In this document: in pieces, positions 1 through 10,322 of the stretch
Position numbering within the stretch: the stretch's first letter is position 1
Layout of the letters: the number at the start of each line of letters is the position of its first letter
NCBI GenBank assembly: GCA_026008535.1
Contig: BRKX01000009.1
Span: 35,973,001 to 36,037,000 of the forward strand
Origin: Perilla frutescens
Lineage: Eukaryota; Streptophyta; Magnoliopsida; Lamiales; Lamiaceae
Direction of reading: 5' to 3'
DNA length: 64,000 bases
Program-made: the position numbers and the translations under genes
The notes under the pieces: model-generated
What the model saw: the letters and a program-made list of their open reading frames with translations, nothing else
The model's database searches: none
Told to the model about the DNA's origin: nothing

Positions 1-128
1 AAACAGTACAGCACACATTTAGAATACAATACCAGAAAGATGCATTCACCCAATGCAATGCACAATCTAGTTGAACAAATAGATGAAGGGATTTGTATTA
101 TGCCACATCACAGATGGCCAAGTGTTAC

Positions 129-207
129 CTTCTCCTGCTGCAATAAGGGAGAGGGCATGGGCTGGGGATAATACAACTTCCTCCTTCACTCCTTCAACAA
201 AAGTTCC
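129..207 (-). CDS. Exon of a kinesin-7-type motor gene (partial gene, continues left of window)
   Basis: Read on the minus strand this stretch encodes GTFVEGVKEEVVLSPAHA followed by LSLIAAGE. That is the motor-domain segment just before the switch-I region in plant kinesin-7 proteins (the family with plastid and mitochondrial members). The exon ends in a good donor, GAAG then GTAACA, at 128-127, and the codon phase suits the family, where the next residues would be the conserved HVGS segment outside the window. The left (acceptor) side is odd: the bases just upstream of the GGA codon are CTGTAT, not an AG. The nearest AG is about 40 bases further up and would add non-family residues. So this is either a real exon with an unusual start or a gene fragment. 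Family recognition is strong; functional status is uncertain. Confidence 0.75.
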
Positions 208-446
208 ATACAGCCAATTCAGGCAAACCAGAACATCTTAGCAAAATAGAAAATCAGTAGAGAGAAACCAAGACAAGATATATTGCCTTGTTTGTACAAA
301 CATAATATTTAGATTATGACACACATTCTGTCGAATCGGAACCAAAGAGAACACGAGCAAGAATAATCTTCTCATCACACTAGAGTTTTGATCTCAACTT
401 TTATGAACTGTTACATCAACAAGGAGCTGCAATCTCCCTCAAGAGA
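208..446. other. Intron-like non-coding stretch beside the kinesin exon
   Basis: No open frame with family resemblance is seen on either strand. By position it would be intron of the minus-strand kinesin gene. I see no further kinesin exon between here and the GC-rich block near 1.43 kb. Confidence 0.4.
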
Positions 447-516
447 ACTTAATCACTCAAACAACTTCAATCAAGCTAGTTCTAAGCTTCAACGAGAAAT
501 AAATTCAAAAAAATCA
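447..516 (+). repeat. Left copy of a 70 bp direct repeat
   Basis: Positions 447-516 and 1282-1351 match over 70 bases with a single mismatch (C at 506 against A at 1341). The two copies flank a 765 bp block that contains a promoter-like stretch and a small ORF. The copies are far too long to be a target-site duplication. Confidence 0.9.
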
Positions 517-962
517 ACTTTTGGATTTTAATTAGTTTATAATTTTCTAAGAAATAAATGTGATCGTAAGATGTAATTAATATTATACTGTATGTTTACT
601 GACATTGCAAACTACTGCAATATTATGTTTTCTCCGTACAAATAAAATTTCACTTGCTCCTCTTATTTTGCTTTCTATTATTAGGGTTTTATTGATTATA
701 AATTACCTTACTGCATCTTTTTATCTTTTTTTTTTTTCATACGAAGATCACCTTTGCCATCCTAGCAAATGTAGCATCTATTTTGTAGGCTTGAGAATGA
801 GAAGCATATATATATATATGAACATAAATAAATAAATAAATAAACTGAGATGGAATGTAGAGAAAATCATGACAATGACCAGTTAGAGAAATTAATAATA
901 CAAAACATTATCAAATACCCAAAAAGTTGCATTTGCATCCCACCTTTGTGACTTTTTCCTAG

Positions 963-969
963 TATAAAT
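963..969 (+). promoter_or_regulatory. TATA-box candidate upstream of the small ORF
   Basis: TATAAAT lies 65 bases upstream of the ATG at 1034, a spacing that would give a leader of about 35-40 bases. This is a sequence match only. Confidence 0.4.
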
Positions 970-1033
970 CCCACAGACATGCATCCCCCATCAAAGGAAA
1001 ATCTCCCATAAATAACGAAAACATAAAAACCAA

Positions 1034-1270
1034 ATGGCTGCTACATCCACTTCTCTCTCCTCTTCACTCCCAACTGCCATGATTCAAGAATTTGCACACA
1101 ATTTCAACTTCCATTCCAGAAGGCTGCTGCTGAACAACCTTCTCTACAACTCCCCACCTGCAGCCTCAGCAGAAGCATCCCCACCCTCATCACAACTACG
1201 GAACTATCAAAAGAAAACAACACCTTTGATGCAAATGTGTGCACATGTATTATTTATTTTTACTAATTAA
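1034..1270 (+). CDS. Small hypothetical protein, 78 aa
   Basis: A 78-residue ORF starts in a strong plant initiation context (ACCAAATGGCT), with a TATA candidate 65 bases upstream. The first 60 residues are Ser/Ala/Pro-rich with a short basic patch FHSRRLLLNN; the last 20 look like read-through into AT-rich DNA. There is no convincing signal peptide and I do not recognise a family. The ORF lies inside the 765 bp block bounded by the 70 bp direct repeats. It could be the 5' part of a small host gene brought in with the block, with its true 3' end lost. Promoter and start context are better than the coding evidence, so confidence is low. Confidence 0.3.
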   Translation: MAATSTSLSSSLPTAMIQEFAHNFNFHSRRLLLNNLLYNSPPAASAEASPPSSQLRNYQKKTTPLMQMCAHVLFIFTN

Positions 1271-1281
1271 TTATAACCTAC

Positions 1282-1351
1282 ACTTAATCACTCAAACAAC
1301 TTCAATCAAGCTAGTTCTAAGCTTCAACGAGAAATAAATTAAAAAAAATCA
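1282..1351 (+). repeat. Right copy of the 70 bp direct repeat
   Basis: Matches 447-516 at 69 of 70 positions. See the left copy. Confidence 0.9.
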
Positions 1352-1432
1352 TATCAGATTAACAAAATGACAATAAAATACAATTAAATTCACAAATTGC
1401 ATAAAGAATGGATCCAAGAATGGGAAGCAAAC

Positions 1433-1512
1433 CTGGAGAGGAAGGAATGAACACCGCCGCCGCCGCCTCTGCTCCCGCCGAGCACCACCGCCGAGAGAGA
1501 GAGATCAGAAAA
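1433..1512 (-). other. GC-rich first-exon or 5' UTR-like block
   Basis: On the minus strand this begins with a CTCTCTCT tract, runs through GGCGGTGGTGCTCGGCGGG and GGCGGCGGCGGCGG, and ends CTCTCCAG at a plausible donor (GTTTGC). Such CT-rich then GC-rich segments are typical of plant 5' UTRs and first exons. It lies about 1.2 kb upstream of the kinesin exon on the same strand, so it could be that gene's leader, but no motor N-terminus is visible. Confidence 0.35.
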
Positions 1513-1570
1513 AAAACGATTGACGTATAACCTAGGGTTCGCTCAATTTAATTGGGGATTTGATTTATTA

Positions 1571-1808
1571 CCTCGCGACGGGGTACCTGTCGCTGGCCCT
1601 TGCGACGATGGTCCCCATCGCCAAGTTTAAAAAAAAGCGATAAAAAAAAGAAAAAATATATTCCGCCAAGTTTAAAAAAAAGCGATAAAAAAAAGAAAAA
1701 ATATATTCGATTTTTGGCGACGGGGACCATCACTAGCCCTGTCGCCGCTGGCGACCCGAAAGCCCCCGTCGTCGGTTCCCGTCGCTAGATCAACATTATT
1801 TTGTAGTG
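1571..1808 (-). mobile_element. CACTA-type transposon end fragment
   Basis: Read on the minus strand from 1808 the sequence starts CACTACAAAATAATG and continues with repeated GCGACGGG/ACCG words. CACTACAA is the hallmark terminus of plant CACTA (En/Spm) elements, and GC-rich sub-terminal repeats of this kind are usual. No matching CACTA terminus is found on the other side, so the piece is truncated near 1571. Confidence 0.55.
1621..1708 (+). repeat. Two-copy tandem repeat, 45 bp period
   Basis: The unit beginning CCAAGTTTAAAAAAAAGCGA occurs at 1621 and again at 1666 with almost no change. It lies inside the CACTA fragment and explains the mirror lysine-rich and phenylalanine-rich ORFs there, which are not genes. 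Confidence 0.85.
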
Positions 1809-1809
1809 A

Positions 1810-2472
1810 TGACACCACCTTCCGATTGATTTGTAAAAAAATTGACATCCTTTAAATTCATCGGAATTCATATACATGTTGAAAAAAAACAGTTAACGTC
1901 AGATTTCTGATCAATGGAAAATTTTAAGAGAGTCGAATTTGCTACTAATTGAAAGGTGGTGTTATTATTAGAACATTTCAAATGTGATGCATGTTTAAAT
2001 TGAAAATAGGGTGAAAAGTGGTGCTTTATTTTTTTTTTTTCAATCATAATAGGTAAAATAATTAATCTGAGGAGCAATCTAATTATATAAATATTATAAG
2101 AAAAACAATTGGACAATTAATTATTATGACTTGGACTAACTAGTTAGCTAGCTCTATGATTTTGCAAACACAATGATGATGAAATTATGTCCAATTCCAA
2201 TAATCCCGGACTTGTAGCTTACGTAAATAATTGCGTTTGATTTTGAGCCATATATAAATCAAGTCAATGACAAAATTTATAACGCGGGATTGACCCATTT
2301 AAAGACTTTATATAAGCCAAATAAAATTTAATATTTTTCAAAGTATAAATTGAATATTATTGCGGACCACTTCGTTGGACATTAAATCAACAACGCTGAT
2401 TTGTCTCCTGACATTACAATCACCAAAGAAATTCAAATATATCTCTCCAATAAGGAGGGTCCGCCCGAGATT
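1810..2472. other. AT-rich stretch without recognisable feature
   Basis: I see no supported gene, RNA or repeat boundary between the CACTA end and the target duplication of the next MULE. Confidence 0.5.
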
Positions 2473-2845
2473 TTGTGTCATAGTATAGGGATTAAATGAG
2501 AACCAATACCGTGTGTAGAAATTAGGAACTAATATAAAGTGTTGGATTAATGATTTTCTTAGGCTCAGACCAATCTCAAAAAAATGGGGTCAAAAATGCA
2601 ATATCTTAAGAATTATATTAAGTTGAGGGTATATATGTTATTGTAATGTGTATTCAAAATCTGCAGTAAATATATCTCTTCCATATATAGTGGGATTTAT
2701 ATGGAACAGTTTTTTTTTTTTTAATTTTGGATGGTTTTCATAACTCATTTTTTTACAGAGTTGTATCTATCGGTGTTTCATATATTGATTGCGTTCTCTT
2801 ACGGTTGAAGAAGTAGTTCTGGAGAATTTTATTATCGGCTTCCAC

Positions 2846-3700
2846 AAGTTCTTATTCCATCGTATATTATCATCACTCTAGTCATCGTCTGATTATGGAA
2901 GATACATGTATTATGTTCTCCATTAATGTATCTTTGTAGGTGTAGGGATATGGGTGTAATCTGGTACAGACGCGTATTTCTGACGTTTAGCAAACTTTTT
3001 ATGCATAATTAGCAAATTATATTTATGTTAATAGCAAATCGGAAATGCTTTTATGTGAAAATACGATTTTTTTTAAATGGTTTCAATATGTTTTACATAA
3101 TACTGAGATGTTCGCAAACAATGGGCATTTCATATTTATTATGGACGATAGATGCTTTTCGTATTTGGTTGTGGAATTTATGAAGTTATTAAAAAAATAG
3201 TTAAAATGGCATGAATTGTTGTGTGCAAAATAAGAATGTATTTTTTTCCACAAGTTCTTACTCCATCGTATATTATCATCACTCTCGTCATCATCTGATT
3301 ATGGAAGATACATGTATTATGTTATCGATTAATGTATCTTTGTAGGTGTAGGGATATGGACATATTCTGTTATGGACGCATATGTATGACGTTTAGCAAA
3401 TTTTGTCTTCATAATTAGCAAATTATAGATATGTTCATAGCAAATCGGGAATACTTTTATGTGAAAATATGATTTGTTTTTTTTAAAATGGTTTCAATGT
3501 GGTTTGCATGATATTGAGATGTTCGCAGACAATGGGTATTTCATATTATCGATTAAAAATAACTTTATAGGTGTATGGATATGGACAGATTCTGTTATGG
3601 ACGCGTATGTATGATGTTTAGCAAATTTTGTCTTCATAATTAGCAAATTATAGATATGTTAATAGCAAATCGGGAATACTTTTGTGTGAACATACGATTT
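2846..3700 (+). repeat. Imperfect direct repeats in the 5' part of MULE A
   Basis: A block beginning CACAAGTTCTTA and ending near GTGTAGGGATATGG occurs at about 2846 and again at about 3247. A second unit containing GTCTTCATAATTAGCAAATT occurs at about 3405 and 3628. These are local duplications of element sequence, also seen in part in MULE H (43376 and 43790 onward). Confidence 0.75.
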
Positions 3701-4068
3701 TTTTTATGATAGGATGGTCTTTTGTGGTTTTTTTTAAATGGTTTCAACGTTCTTTGCATGATATTGAGATCTTCGCAGAAAATGGACATTTCATATTTAT
3801 TATAGATGATAGATGTTTTTCGTATTTGGTTACTTTTAAATTATGTATGCATGATTACTTTTAAATTATAGATGATAGATGCTTTTCGTATTTGCTTTCA
3901 TATTATGTATCCATGATTACTTTTATGTATGCATGATTACTTTTAGTTATTAAGAAAACGAAATAGCGTATGCATCATTACTTTTAAATTATGAAATTAT
4001 TTATAGCATATTATATACTCGTGTATAGCATATACCCTACGTGCTTATAGCATTATTTTATATAGCAG

Positions 4069-4331
4069 GAATTAATATTGATTCAGTTTTGGACCCTTGT
4101 GGAAGCTACATACCAGAATGTAATCAATCTTTGAAGCCATTTGTTGGTCAGATATTTAAAAATCTCGAAGAAACAACTACCTTTTATCGGGTTTATGGTC
4201 AAGCAGGTGGTTTCGATATTCGGCTTGGATCGAAAAAAAAGATGGATGGTGTTGTTATTTGGAAGTATGTGGTATGTAATCATGAAGGGGGAAAAAATTC
4301 ACTTCCAGATGAAGTGAACAACCCTAAGTGA
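4069..4331 (+). pseudogene. FAR1-type MULE transposase, N-terminal exon fragment
   Basis: After an acceptor TATAGCAG at 4068 the frame encodes GSYIPECNQSLKPFVGQ, then FYRVYGQAGGFDIRLGS and VIWKYVVCNHEG. This is the start of the FAR1 DNA-binding zinc-finger region, closely matching E2 (22604 on) and H (44384 on). The frame runs into element non-coding sequence after SLPDEVNNPK. The rest of the zinc finger, the DDE domain and the SWIM finger are absent. It is a remnant of an internal deletion, not a functional gene. Confidence 0.8.
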
Positions 4332-5647
4332 ACAATAGAGCAAATATTTGCTAGAAACAAACTGCAATTTGCTATAATCAACAGAACAATTCGCTAAAAA
4401 TATTGGACTATGAAAACTGAAATTTTGCTATAACCAGCTGCACAATTTGCTAAACACCAAAGCATAATTTGCTAAAAAAATATGAATATGGGAAACATGC
4501 AATTTTGTTATTACCAATTGCACAATTTGTTAAATTCGGATATAAAAATTACTATCAATAGAGGAATATTTTGCTAAAAAAAGAAGAATATGAAAATCAT
4601 GCGACTTTGTTATAAACAACTAAACAATTTGATATACACAGAGGAATAAATTGCTTAAAAAATAGGAATATGAAAAAAAATGCATACTTTGTTATAATCA
4701 ATTGCACACTTTGCTAAACACATACGGATAAAAATGCTATAAACAGATGAATAATTTGCTATGAATTATGAATCTCAAGAAAGTCACAAACTATAAACAC
4801 ATTAAATAATTTTTGATCCATGGTCGACATAATTATTGGCTAACAACAAAACAAAAATTTGCTATAAACATATACCAATTTGATATCATCAGACGAATAA
4901 CTTGTAACAAACAAAGAAAATATTTGCTAGAAACAAATTTCCAATTTGCTATAATTAACGTAATAATTCGCTAAAAATATAGGATCATGAAAAATGAAAT
5001 TTTGTTATAACCAGCTGCACGGTTTGCTAAACACCAAGACATAATTTGCTAAAAAAATTTGAATATGAGAAACATGCAATTTTGTTATAATCAACTGCAC
5101 ACTTTATTAAACACATACGGATAAAAATGCTATAAACACATGAATAATTTGCTATGAATTCTGCAAGAAAGCCGTAAACTATAAACACATTAAATAATTT
5201 TTGACCCACAGTCGACATAATTATTGCATAACAACACAACAAAATTTGCTATAAACATATACCAATTTGATATCATCAAATGAATAACTTACAATAAACA
5301 GAGAAAATATTTGCTAGAAATAAAATGTCAATTTGCTATAATCAACAGAACAATTCCCTAAAAAAAATAGGACTGAAGAATGAAATTTTGCTATAACCAG
5401 TTGCACGATTTGCCAAACACCAAGACATAATTTGCTATCAACAGAAGAGCAAGTTATGGATATTTTCTTTTCCCATTAATGCCCTTATGAATGTCAAAAT
5501 ATTGGTTAAAAATTACCATTTTGCAATTTGACCCCTAAAAGCTAAAATCAATCTTGTCCATTAATTTTGTAGAGATCTATGGATGTAAATGGTTCTTAGT
5601 TTCTACATAGGGGTGTGGTTCTCATTTTAACCCACCCCTTGTGTCAT

Positions 5648-7066
5648 ATTCATACATATAAAATTGATGTACCTACTTCAATAAAATAATAATAATAATA
5701 ATAATAATAAATATAACAACAATAATAATATATTATTTTGGGAGAAAAAGTTTATATAGACAATATATTTTTAAAATTTATTTAGTTGGACAAGTTTTAA
5801 GGTGGTAGGAGTTATATAGGCAATTTCTACTATATCTGAACATTGACCAAATTAAATAAAGATATATTCCCTACTTTTCTGAAAAGTATCTTACACAATT
5901 TTGTACTTTCCATGTAAAAGGAACAAAAGATTTTTCTGGAATAAAATCTCTCCATGGTCTATCCGAACTCGATTTCAATTTGAAAAAAAAAAGATACGGT
6001 TGTGGAATTAAATTCCATTAATATCGTTGCTTTGAATTCCATTAATATCTTGTAACTACCTCTCTTACACACACTCTCTCTCTCTCTCTCACTTCTCCTC
6101 TTTCACTCTCGCTGCTTTCAACCCCTCTCTCTACCGTTCTGTGAAAGAAAAAAAACTTGCTCGCCGGAGGAACGACGTTGAAGACCGACCGGCGATGGAG
6201 GAACGAGGTGAAGACAGACCTTCTGAAGCGGGAGAGGTTAGACGACTCGTTAGTTTTATGATTTATATGTAAAGAATGTATATGTTTAGAGATCTTGCAT
6301 ATAACGATATGTTTTTGCTTAATATAAGATTAAATTGTTCTGTGAAATTTCCATGTTTTGATTTGTTTCTGTGCCTAACGAAAGTTTTTTTAATTGATCA
6401 TTATGTTTAATAATGTTATGTTTAATAATCGTTATGGGCTTTTTTAATTAATCGTTAAGCTTCCTTTGCCTTTTCAATTAATCGTTACAATGTTAATAAT
6501 TCGTTATGGACTTTATGTTCATCGTTATGCTAATTTAAATGACGTTATACTTTTTTTAATATATCGTTAATTAATCATTGGGCTAATTTTAATAATTCGT
6601 TACGGCCTTTAAGTTCATCGTTATGCTAATTTTAATGTATTGTTATACTTATTTTAATATATCGTTATGGGGTTGTCCAGATTCAATGTGTAACAAACGT
6701 ATATTAGATATGCATAACGAAATTGTATTTAATTAATCGTTATGCTATTATTTTAAATCGTTATGCACTATTTTTAATCGTTATTATATTTATATTAAAT
6801 CGTTATGCTATTTATATTAAATCGTTATGCACTATTTACAAAGTATATTAATCGTTATGCTATATATATTTAATCATTATGCACTATTTTTAATTAATCA
6901 TTATGGCCATTTAAAGTAGTTATAATGCTAATTTATTTCTAATCATTAGGCCACATTTAACTAAATATTCAGGCCACATTTGTCCAAATCGTTATGTCCT
7001 ATTCAATCTTAATTACATTTAATCATAATAATACAAATCATACAAATAATAATACAAATAATACAA

Positions 7067-7113
<47 letters not shown>

Positions 7114-7228
7114 GAACAATAATCTAATAATAATAATAATAATAATAATACTCGTCTAATTAATACTATTAGTAAAAAATAAAAATAAAAAAAACATATA
7201 ATATAAATAATAATACTCTTTTATTAAT

Positions 7229-7259
<31 letters not shown>

Positions 7260-7461
7260 GTCTAAATAACACTATTAGTAAAAAATAAAATAAAAAACCA
7301 AGTCAAGCAAAATCTACATCATCTTTCAGTCTTGTCTTGATCTATCTGCCACTATTGGTGCTCGACATTCAGGATAATTGGTACTCGACAGATGTGGGAT
7401 CGGTCTCCAGTAACTCATGAATCTCTTTGATTAGTGACCTAAAACAGAAACCATCCGATGA
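5648..7461. other. Left half of an unclassified element rich in CGTTAT motifs
   Basis: From about 6340 to 7000 the word TAATCGTTATG and close variants recur every few tens of bases. A CT-rich stretch (6057-6130) followed by a short GC-richer block containing GCCGGAGGAACGACG looks like a leader or first exon, but no family is recognisable. The matching material continues at 16117 on the far side of the LTR element. A possible terminal pair is GAGTTATATAGGCAATTT near 5809 and, inverted, GAGTTATTTGGGCAATTT near 17843. No target duplication was found, so class and limits are uncertain. Confidence 0.4.
7067..7150 (+). repeat. AAT trinucleotide microsatellite
   Basis: A run of AAT units from about 7067 to 7113 and a second run to 7150; further short runs occur at 5687-5711 and 7227-7259. 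Confidence 0.9.
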
Positions 7462-7466
7462 CATGA

Positions 7467-10306
7467 TATAACAGCCCGGTCCCGAGGATGGGGACGGGGT
7501 TGTTGTGCGTAAAATTGCACGAAAAATCGGAAATCCAGGGGGGTGTTTTTAGAATTAAACTAAGCTAACGCCTTAAGAGCTTAGGCAACTTGACTTTATG
7601 AATTGGAAGAACTTTATGACTTTAGGACAAAGCAAGAACTAACTCAAACTTAACTTGAACGAACAGAATCATGCTTGAAAGAAAAAGCCTCTTCATGGGT
7701 GAACAACAACAACAAGCATGCAAGACTTATTCATATGTCAACTGAAAATGAATAGATACCAATTTGCTCAACAAGTATGACTATTCAAATAACTTGGAAT
7801 CAATAAAGGCATAGACGGGTATGTAAAAAGAACATGCTTCAAAGACTTTATTGATAACACGAATCATAGCAATTAAGACATGCTATTCTCAAGAATCAAG
7901 TTACACATATCAAGACTAAATACTAACATCAGAGTACTTAGCAGAAACTTAGCGGAAGAAAACATGTAACCATATAGAGCAACAACTTGAAACCTCAAAC
8001 AACTCAGATAACCCCACCAGCAGCACATCACCGGCCTCAGCATCTCAACCTGAAAACATTTGAAAAAGAGGGTGTGAGCACTAATGTACTCAGTGGGGTT
8101 TTACGAGAAAACTCTTTAATAAACTTTGGAATATCCAATTATAAACTGGCGGCATATGGAGAGCAAAACGCAAAAGCCCTCTCCATACCCGCAAAACCTT
8201 CTACTTCCTTTCTTGGTGCCTTTCCTGGCTCAAACCTGCTGTCTACTGCACCCTTAGGCCTGCTTTCAGACAGAAGAGGGGTTACCTCAAATATCCTCCC
8301 GAGTATGCGAGGGGATTACCCAGCAATGACTCCCTTTAATCAAGATTCAACTTTGGTGACACAAGGGTCACAACATGATAATGCAAATAAACTGTTCTTT
8401 GAGCTCGATAACCTGCTTACAACTGAACTATATCTTTCCTTAATTTCCTCTTTACTTAACCTTAACCTTCCTTAACCTTTCTTACTTAACCTTACTTAGC
8501 TAGCAATACCAAGCCTAGAGCAATCGTCTAAGGCTAGTCCTTTAATTGAGCATGATCTCAGCCTACAAGGGATTTATCACTACCCTAGAAGGCAATACTT
8601 AGCTAAATAAACTTTAGCAAAAACCAACATTCTAATATGAGGAAATGAACGCGGATAAATATCGATTGCAAATAAAGCAATTCTAAACATCTCATGCTAG
8701 CATAAATTGTGTATAAACAATTCTAGAATATCTAAACATACTTGAGAGCTCACTTAACTTATAATAACTTCCTTTACTTTATCAAACTCAAATAACAATT
8801 CAACAATATCATGCATATAACTTCCTTTATTTCCTTTCCTTTCCTTGTACAGAGACTAAACAGGCAGTGCATAAAATATTTTGATTGGATATTCATCTTG
8901 CCCTAGCATGCTTCTAGAGCTTAATAGCTCAAACCTTATACTTGGTTTAGAACCACCCACCTCGATGACGAGCACCTCGATAACGAGCACGTAGACGAAG
9001 TAACGAGCTGAAAATCCTTCCTCGGGCCTCCTCGGGGTTCACCTCATCTTTATGAAAGTTGATCAACAACTTGAAACCTTATTCAAGCTCCTAATAATAC
9101 ATCTAAATGATATCTAAACCCTTGACCCTTAACTATAACTTAAAACACGAGAATTTAAAAGATTAAGGTATCTAAAATTACCACAAACGGGGATGGAAAA
9201 TCTGATTCTAAAGATCGAGATTCCGGATGATCAGCCACTGCTGCCTCGTAGATCATCGAAAGAGCTTCGATTTGAGTACTCATGGGCCTTGTGGTTTCAA
9301 TCGAGGTGAAAGTTAAGGCCTCCGCACGAAAATGTGCCAAAGCTGCCGAACCGAGCGCTGCGGCGGGGGGGGGGGGGGAGGGTGTGCGCGCCAGCGCCCC
9401 CTTGCACCAGCCCCGCGGCGCCCCCTTGCAGCCCCGTGACACCCCCCTTGCTGCCCTGTGTCGCCCCCTTGCGCCGAGGCGCCGCCGCGCTCCCTACTCT
9501 GCTCCTCTCTCAACTGGGGGTGCCTCACGAAGAGGCTCCCCTCTCTCTCTCTCTACTATAGAATTGGGATGAAGAAGAATGAGAAAGGAAAAATGAAAGG
9601 GGAGGGGCTCTATTTATAGCCAAAAATATGACTTCCTCGAGAAGCTATTGCAGTGCAATAATACTGCTTTAAAAATATCGGGTTCGGATAAAAGACGCTT
9701 TATTCGATGGCGAGGTCCAAATGACCTCGTTCATAAAATCCAAAAACATCGGGAGGTTCGTTGGCTTGATTACTATTGAACCAACTTGACTCGGAATAAA
9801 GAACGATTCGTTTTGAAGGAAAATGAAAAATGAATCTCTTTTCAAAAATAAAGTTACTATTCCAAGCAAGGGACAAATAAAGTTCCCGAGCGTTCGATTG
9901 ACCTCAGAATAAAAATCCGGGAACGCCAACGGATTTCTTGAGAAATTTCCTATAGGGTAAGCTTGAAAAAACAAGGCTCGGGTCAACACACGAGATTTCG
10001 CAAATTTCTAACGATCGCGCTCCTATGGAAAAACACTATTCATAACTTCTTTAAACGCGTTTTAAATCACCGGGAACTCAAACGACTTCAGATTTAAAAT
10101 CTGAAAGCACCGGCATGCTCCCTGGGTCAACACCTTCCAAATGTGACCAAAATCGGCTGCAACTGAGTTGGAATCAAAATTCTCGAAAAGACGATTTTAC
10201 GAAAAATAAGTTCTAAAATCGCAATTTAGGGCTAAAACATCCTTAACTAGGCTCTAATTAATTTCATTAATTTTCTAAATGAGCTCTGAAAATCTGGGAT
10301 GTTACA
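7467..10306 (-). repeat. 3' LTR of the LARD-like element
   Basis: Reads TATAACAGCCCGG... to ...GGGATGTTACA on the plus strand. The outer dinucleotide is TA where the other LTR has the canonical TG. It lacks roughly 190 bp present in the right LTR near 13222-13430, which looks like a deletion here. Plus-strand ORFs within it (for example 7987-8475) are antisense to the element and show no domain. Confidence 0.88.
9611..9618 (-). promoter_or_regulatory. LTR TATA box
   Basis: TATAAATA on the minus strand in the context GGCTATAAATAGAGCC, matching the same site in the other LTR. Confidence 0.65.
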
Positions 10307-10322
10307 TACTACATCCCTTAAC
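10307..10322 (-). other. Polypurine tract candidate
   Basis: On the minus strand GTTAAGGGATGTAGTA immediately precedes the LTR start (TGTAACATCCC), which is where the plus-strand primer of an LTR element lies. It is interrupted by pyrimidines, so it is a weak tract. Confidence 0.45.

Larger units (their letters stand above)
2482..5638. mobile_element. MULE A: internally deleted Mutator-like element with 9 bp target duplication
   Basis: The element is bounded by identical 9 bp duplications TTGTGTCAT at 2473-2481 and 5639-5647. Its left end starts AGTATAGGGATTAAATGAGA; its right end, read inward, is GGGGTGGGTTAAAATGAGAA. Both ends then share a degenerate AACC...GTGTAG/TATGTAG...AGGAAC/AAGAAC pattern, so the terminal inverted repeats are imperfect. 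The left end matches E2 (21571) and H (43001). Inside is one exon fragment of a FAR1-type transposase (4069-4331); everything downstream of it is missing. Non-coding parts are packed with TTAGCAAAT words on the left and their complement on the right. Confidence 0.85.

Noticed and set aside
1548..1788. Lysine-rich and Phe-rich mirrored ORFs
   Set aside because: Produced by a 45 bp tandem repeat with poly-A tracts in a CACTA fragment.
7987..8475. 162-aa plus-strand ORF and its partner at 13876-14328
   Set aside because: They lie inside the two LTRs, antisense to the element, with no domain. Their similarity is simply LTR identity.
9155..9572. Overlapping Ala/Pro/Arg-rich ORFs on both strands (also 14979-15428)
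   Set aside because: They come from the GC-rich leader block of the LTR, where stops are rare in every frame.
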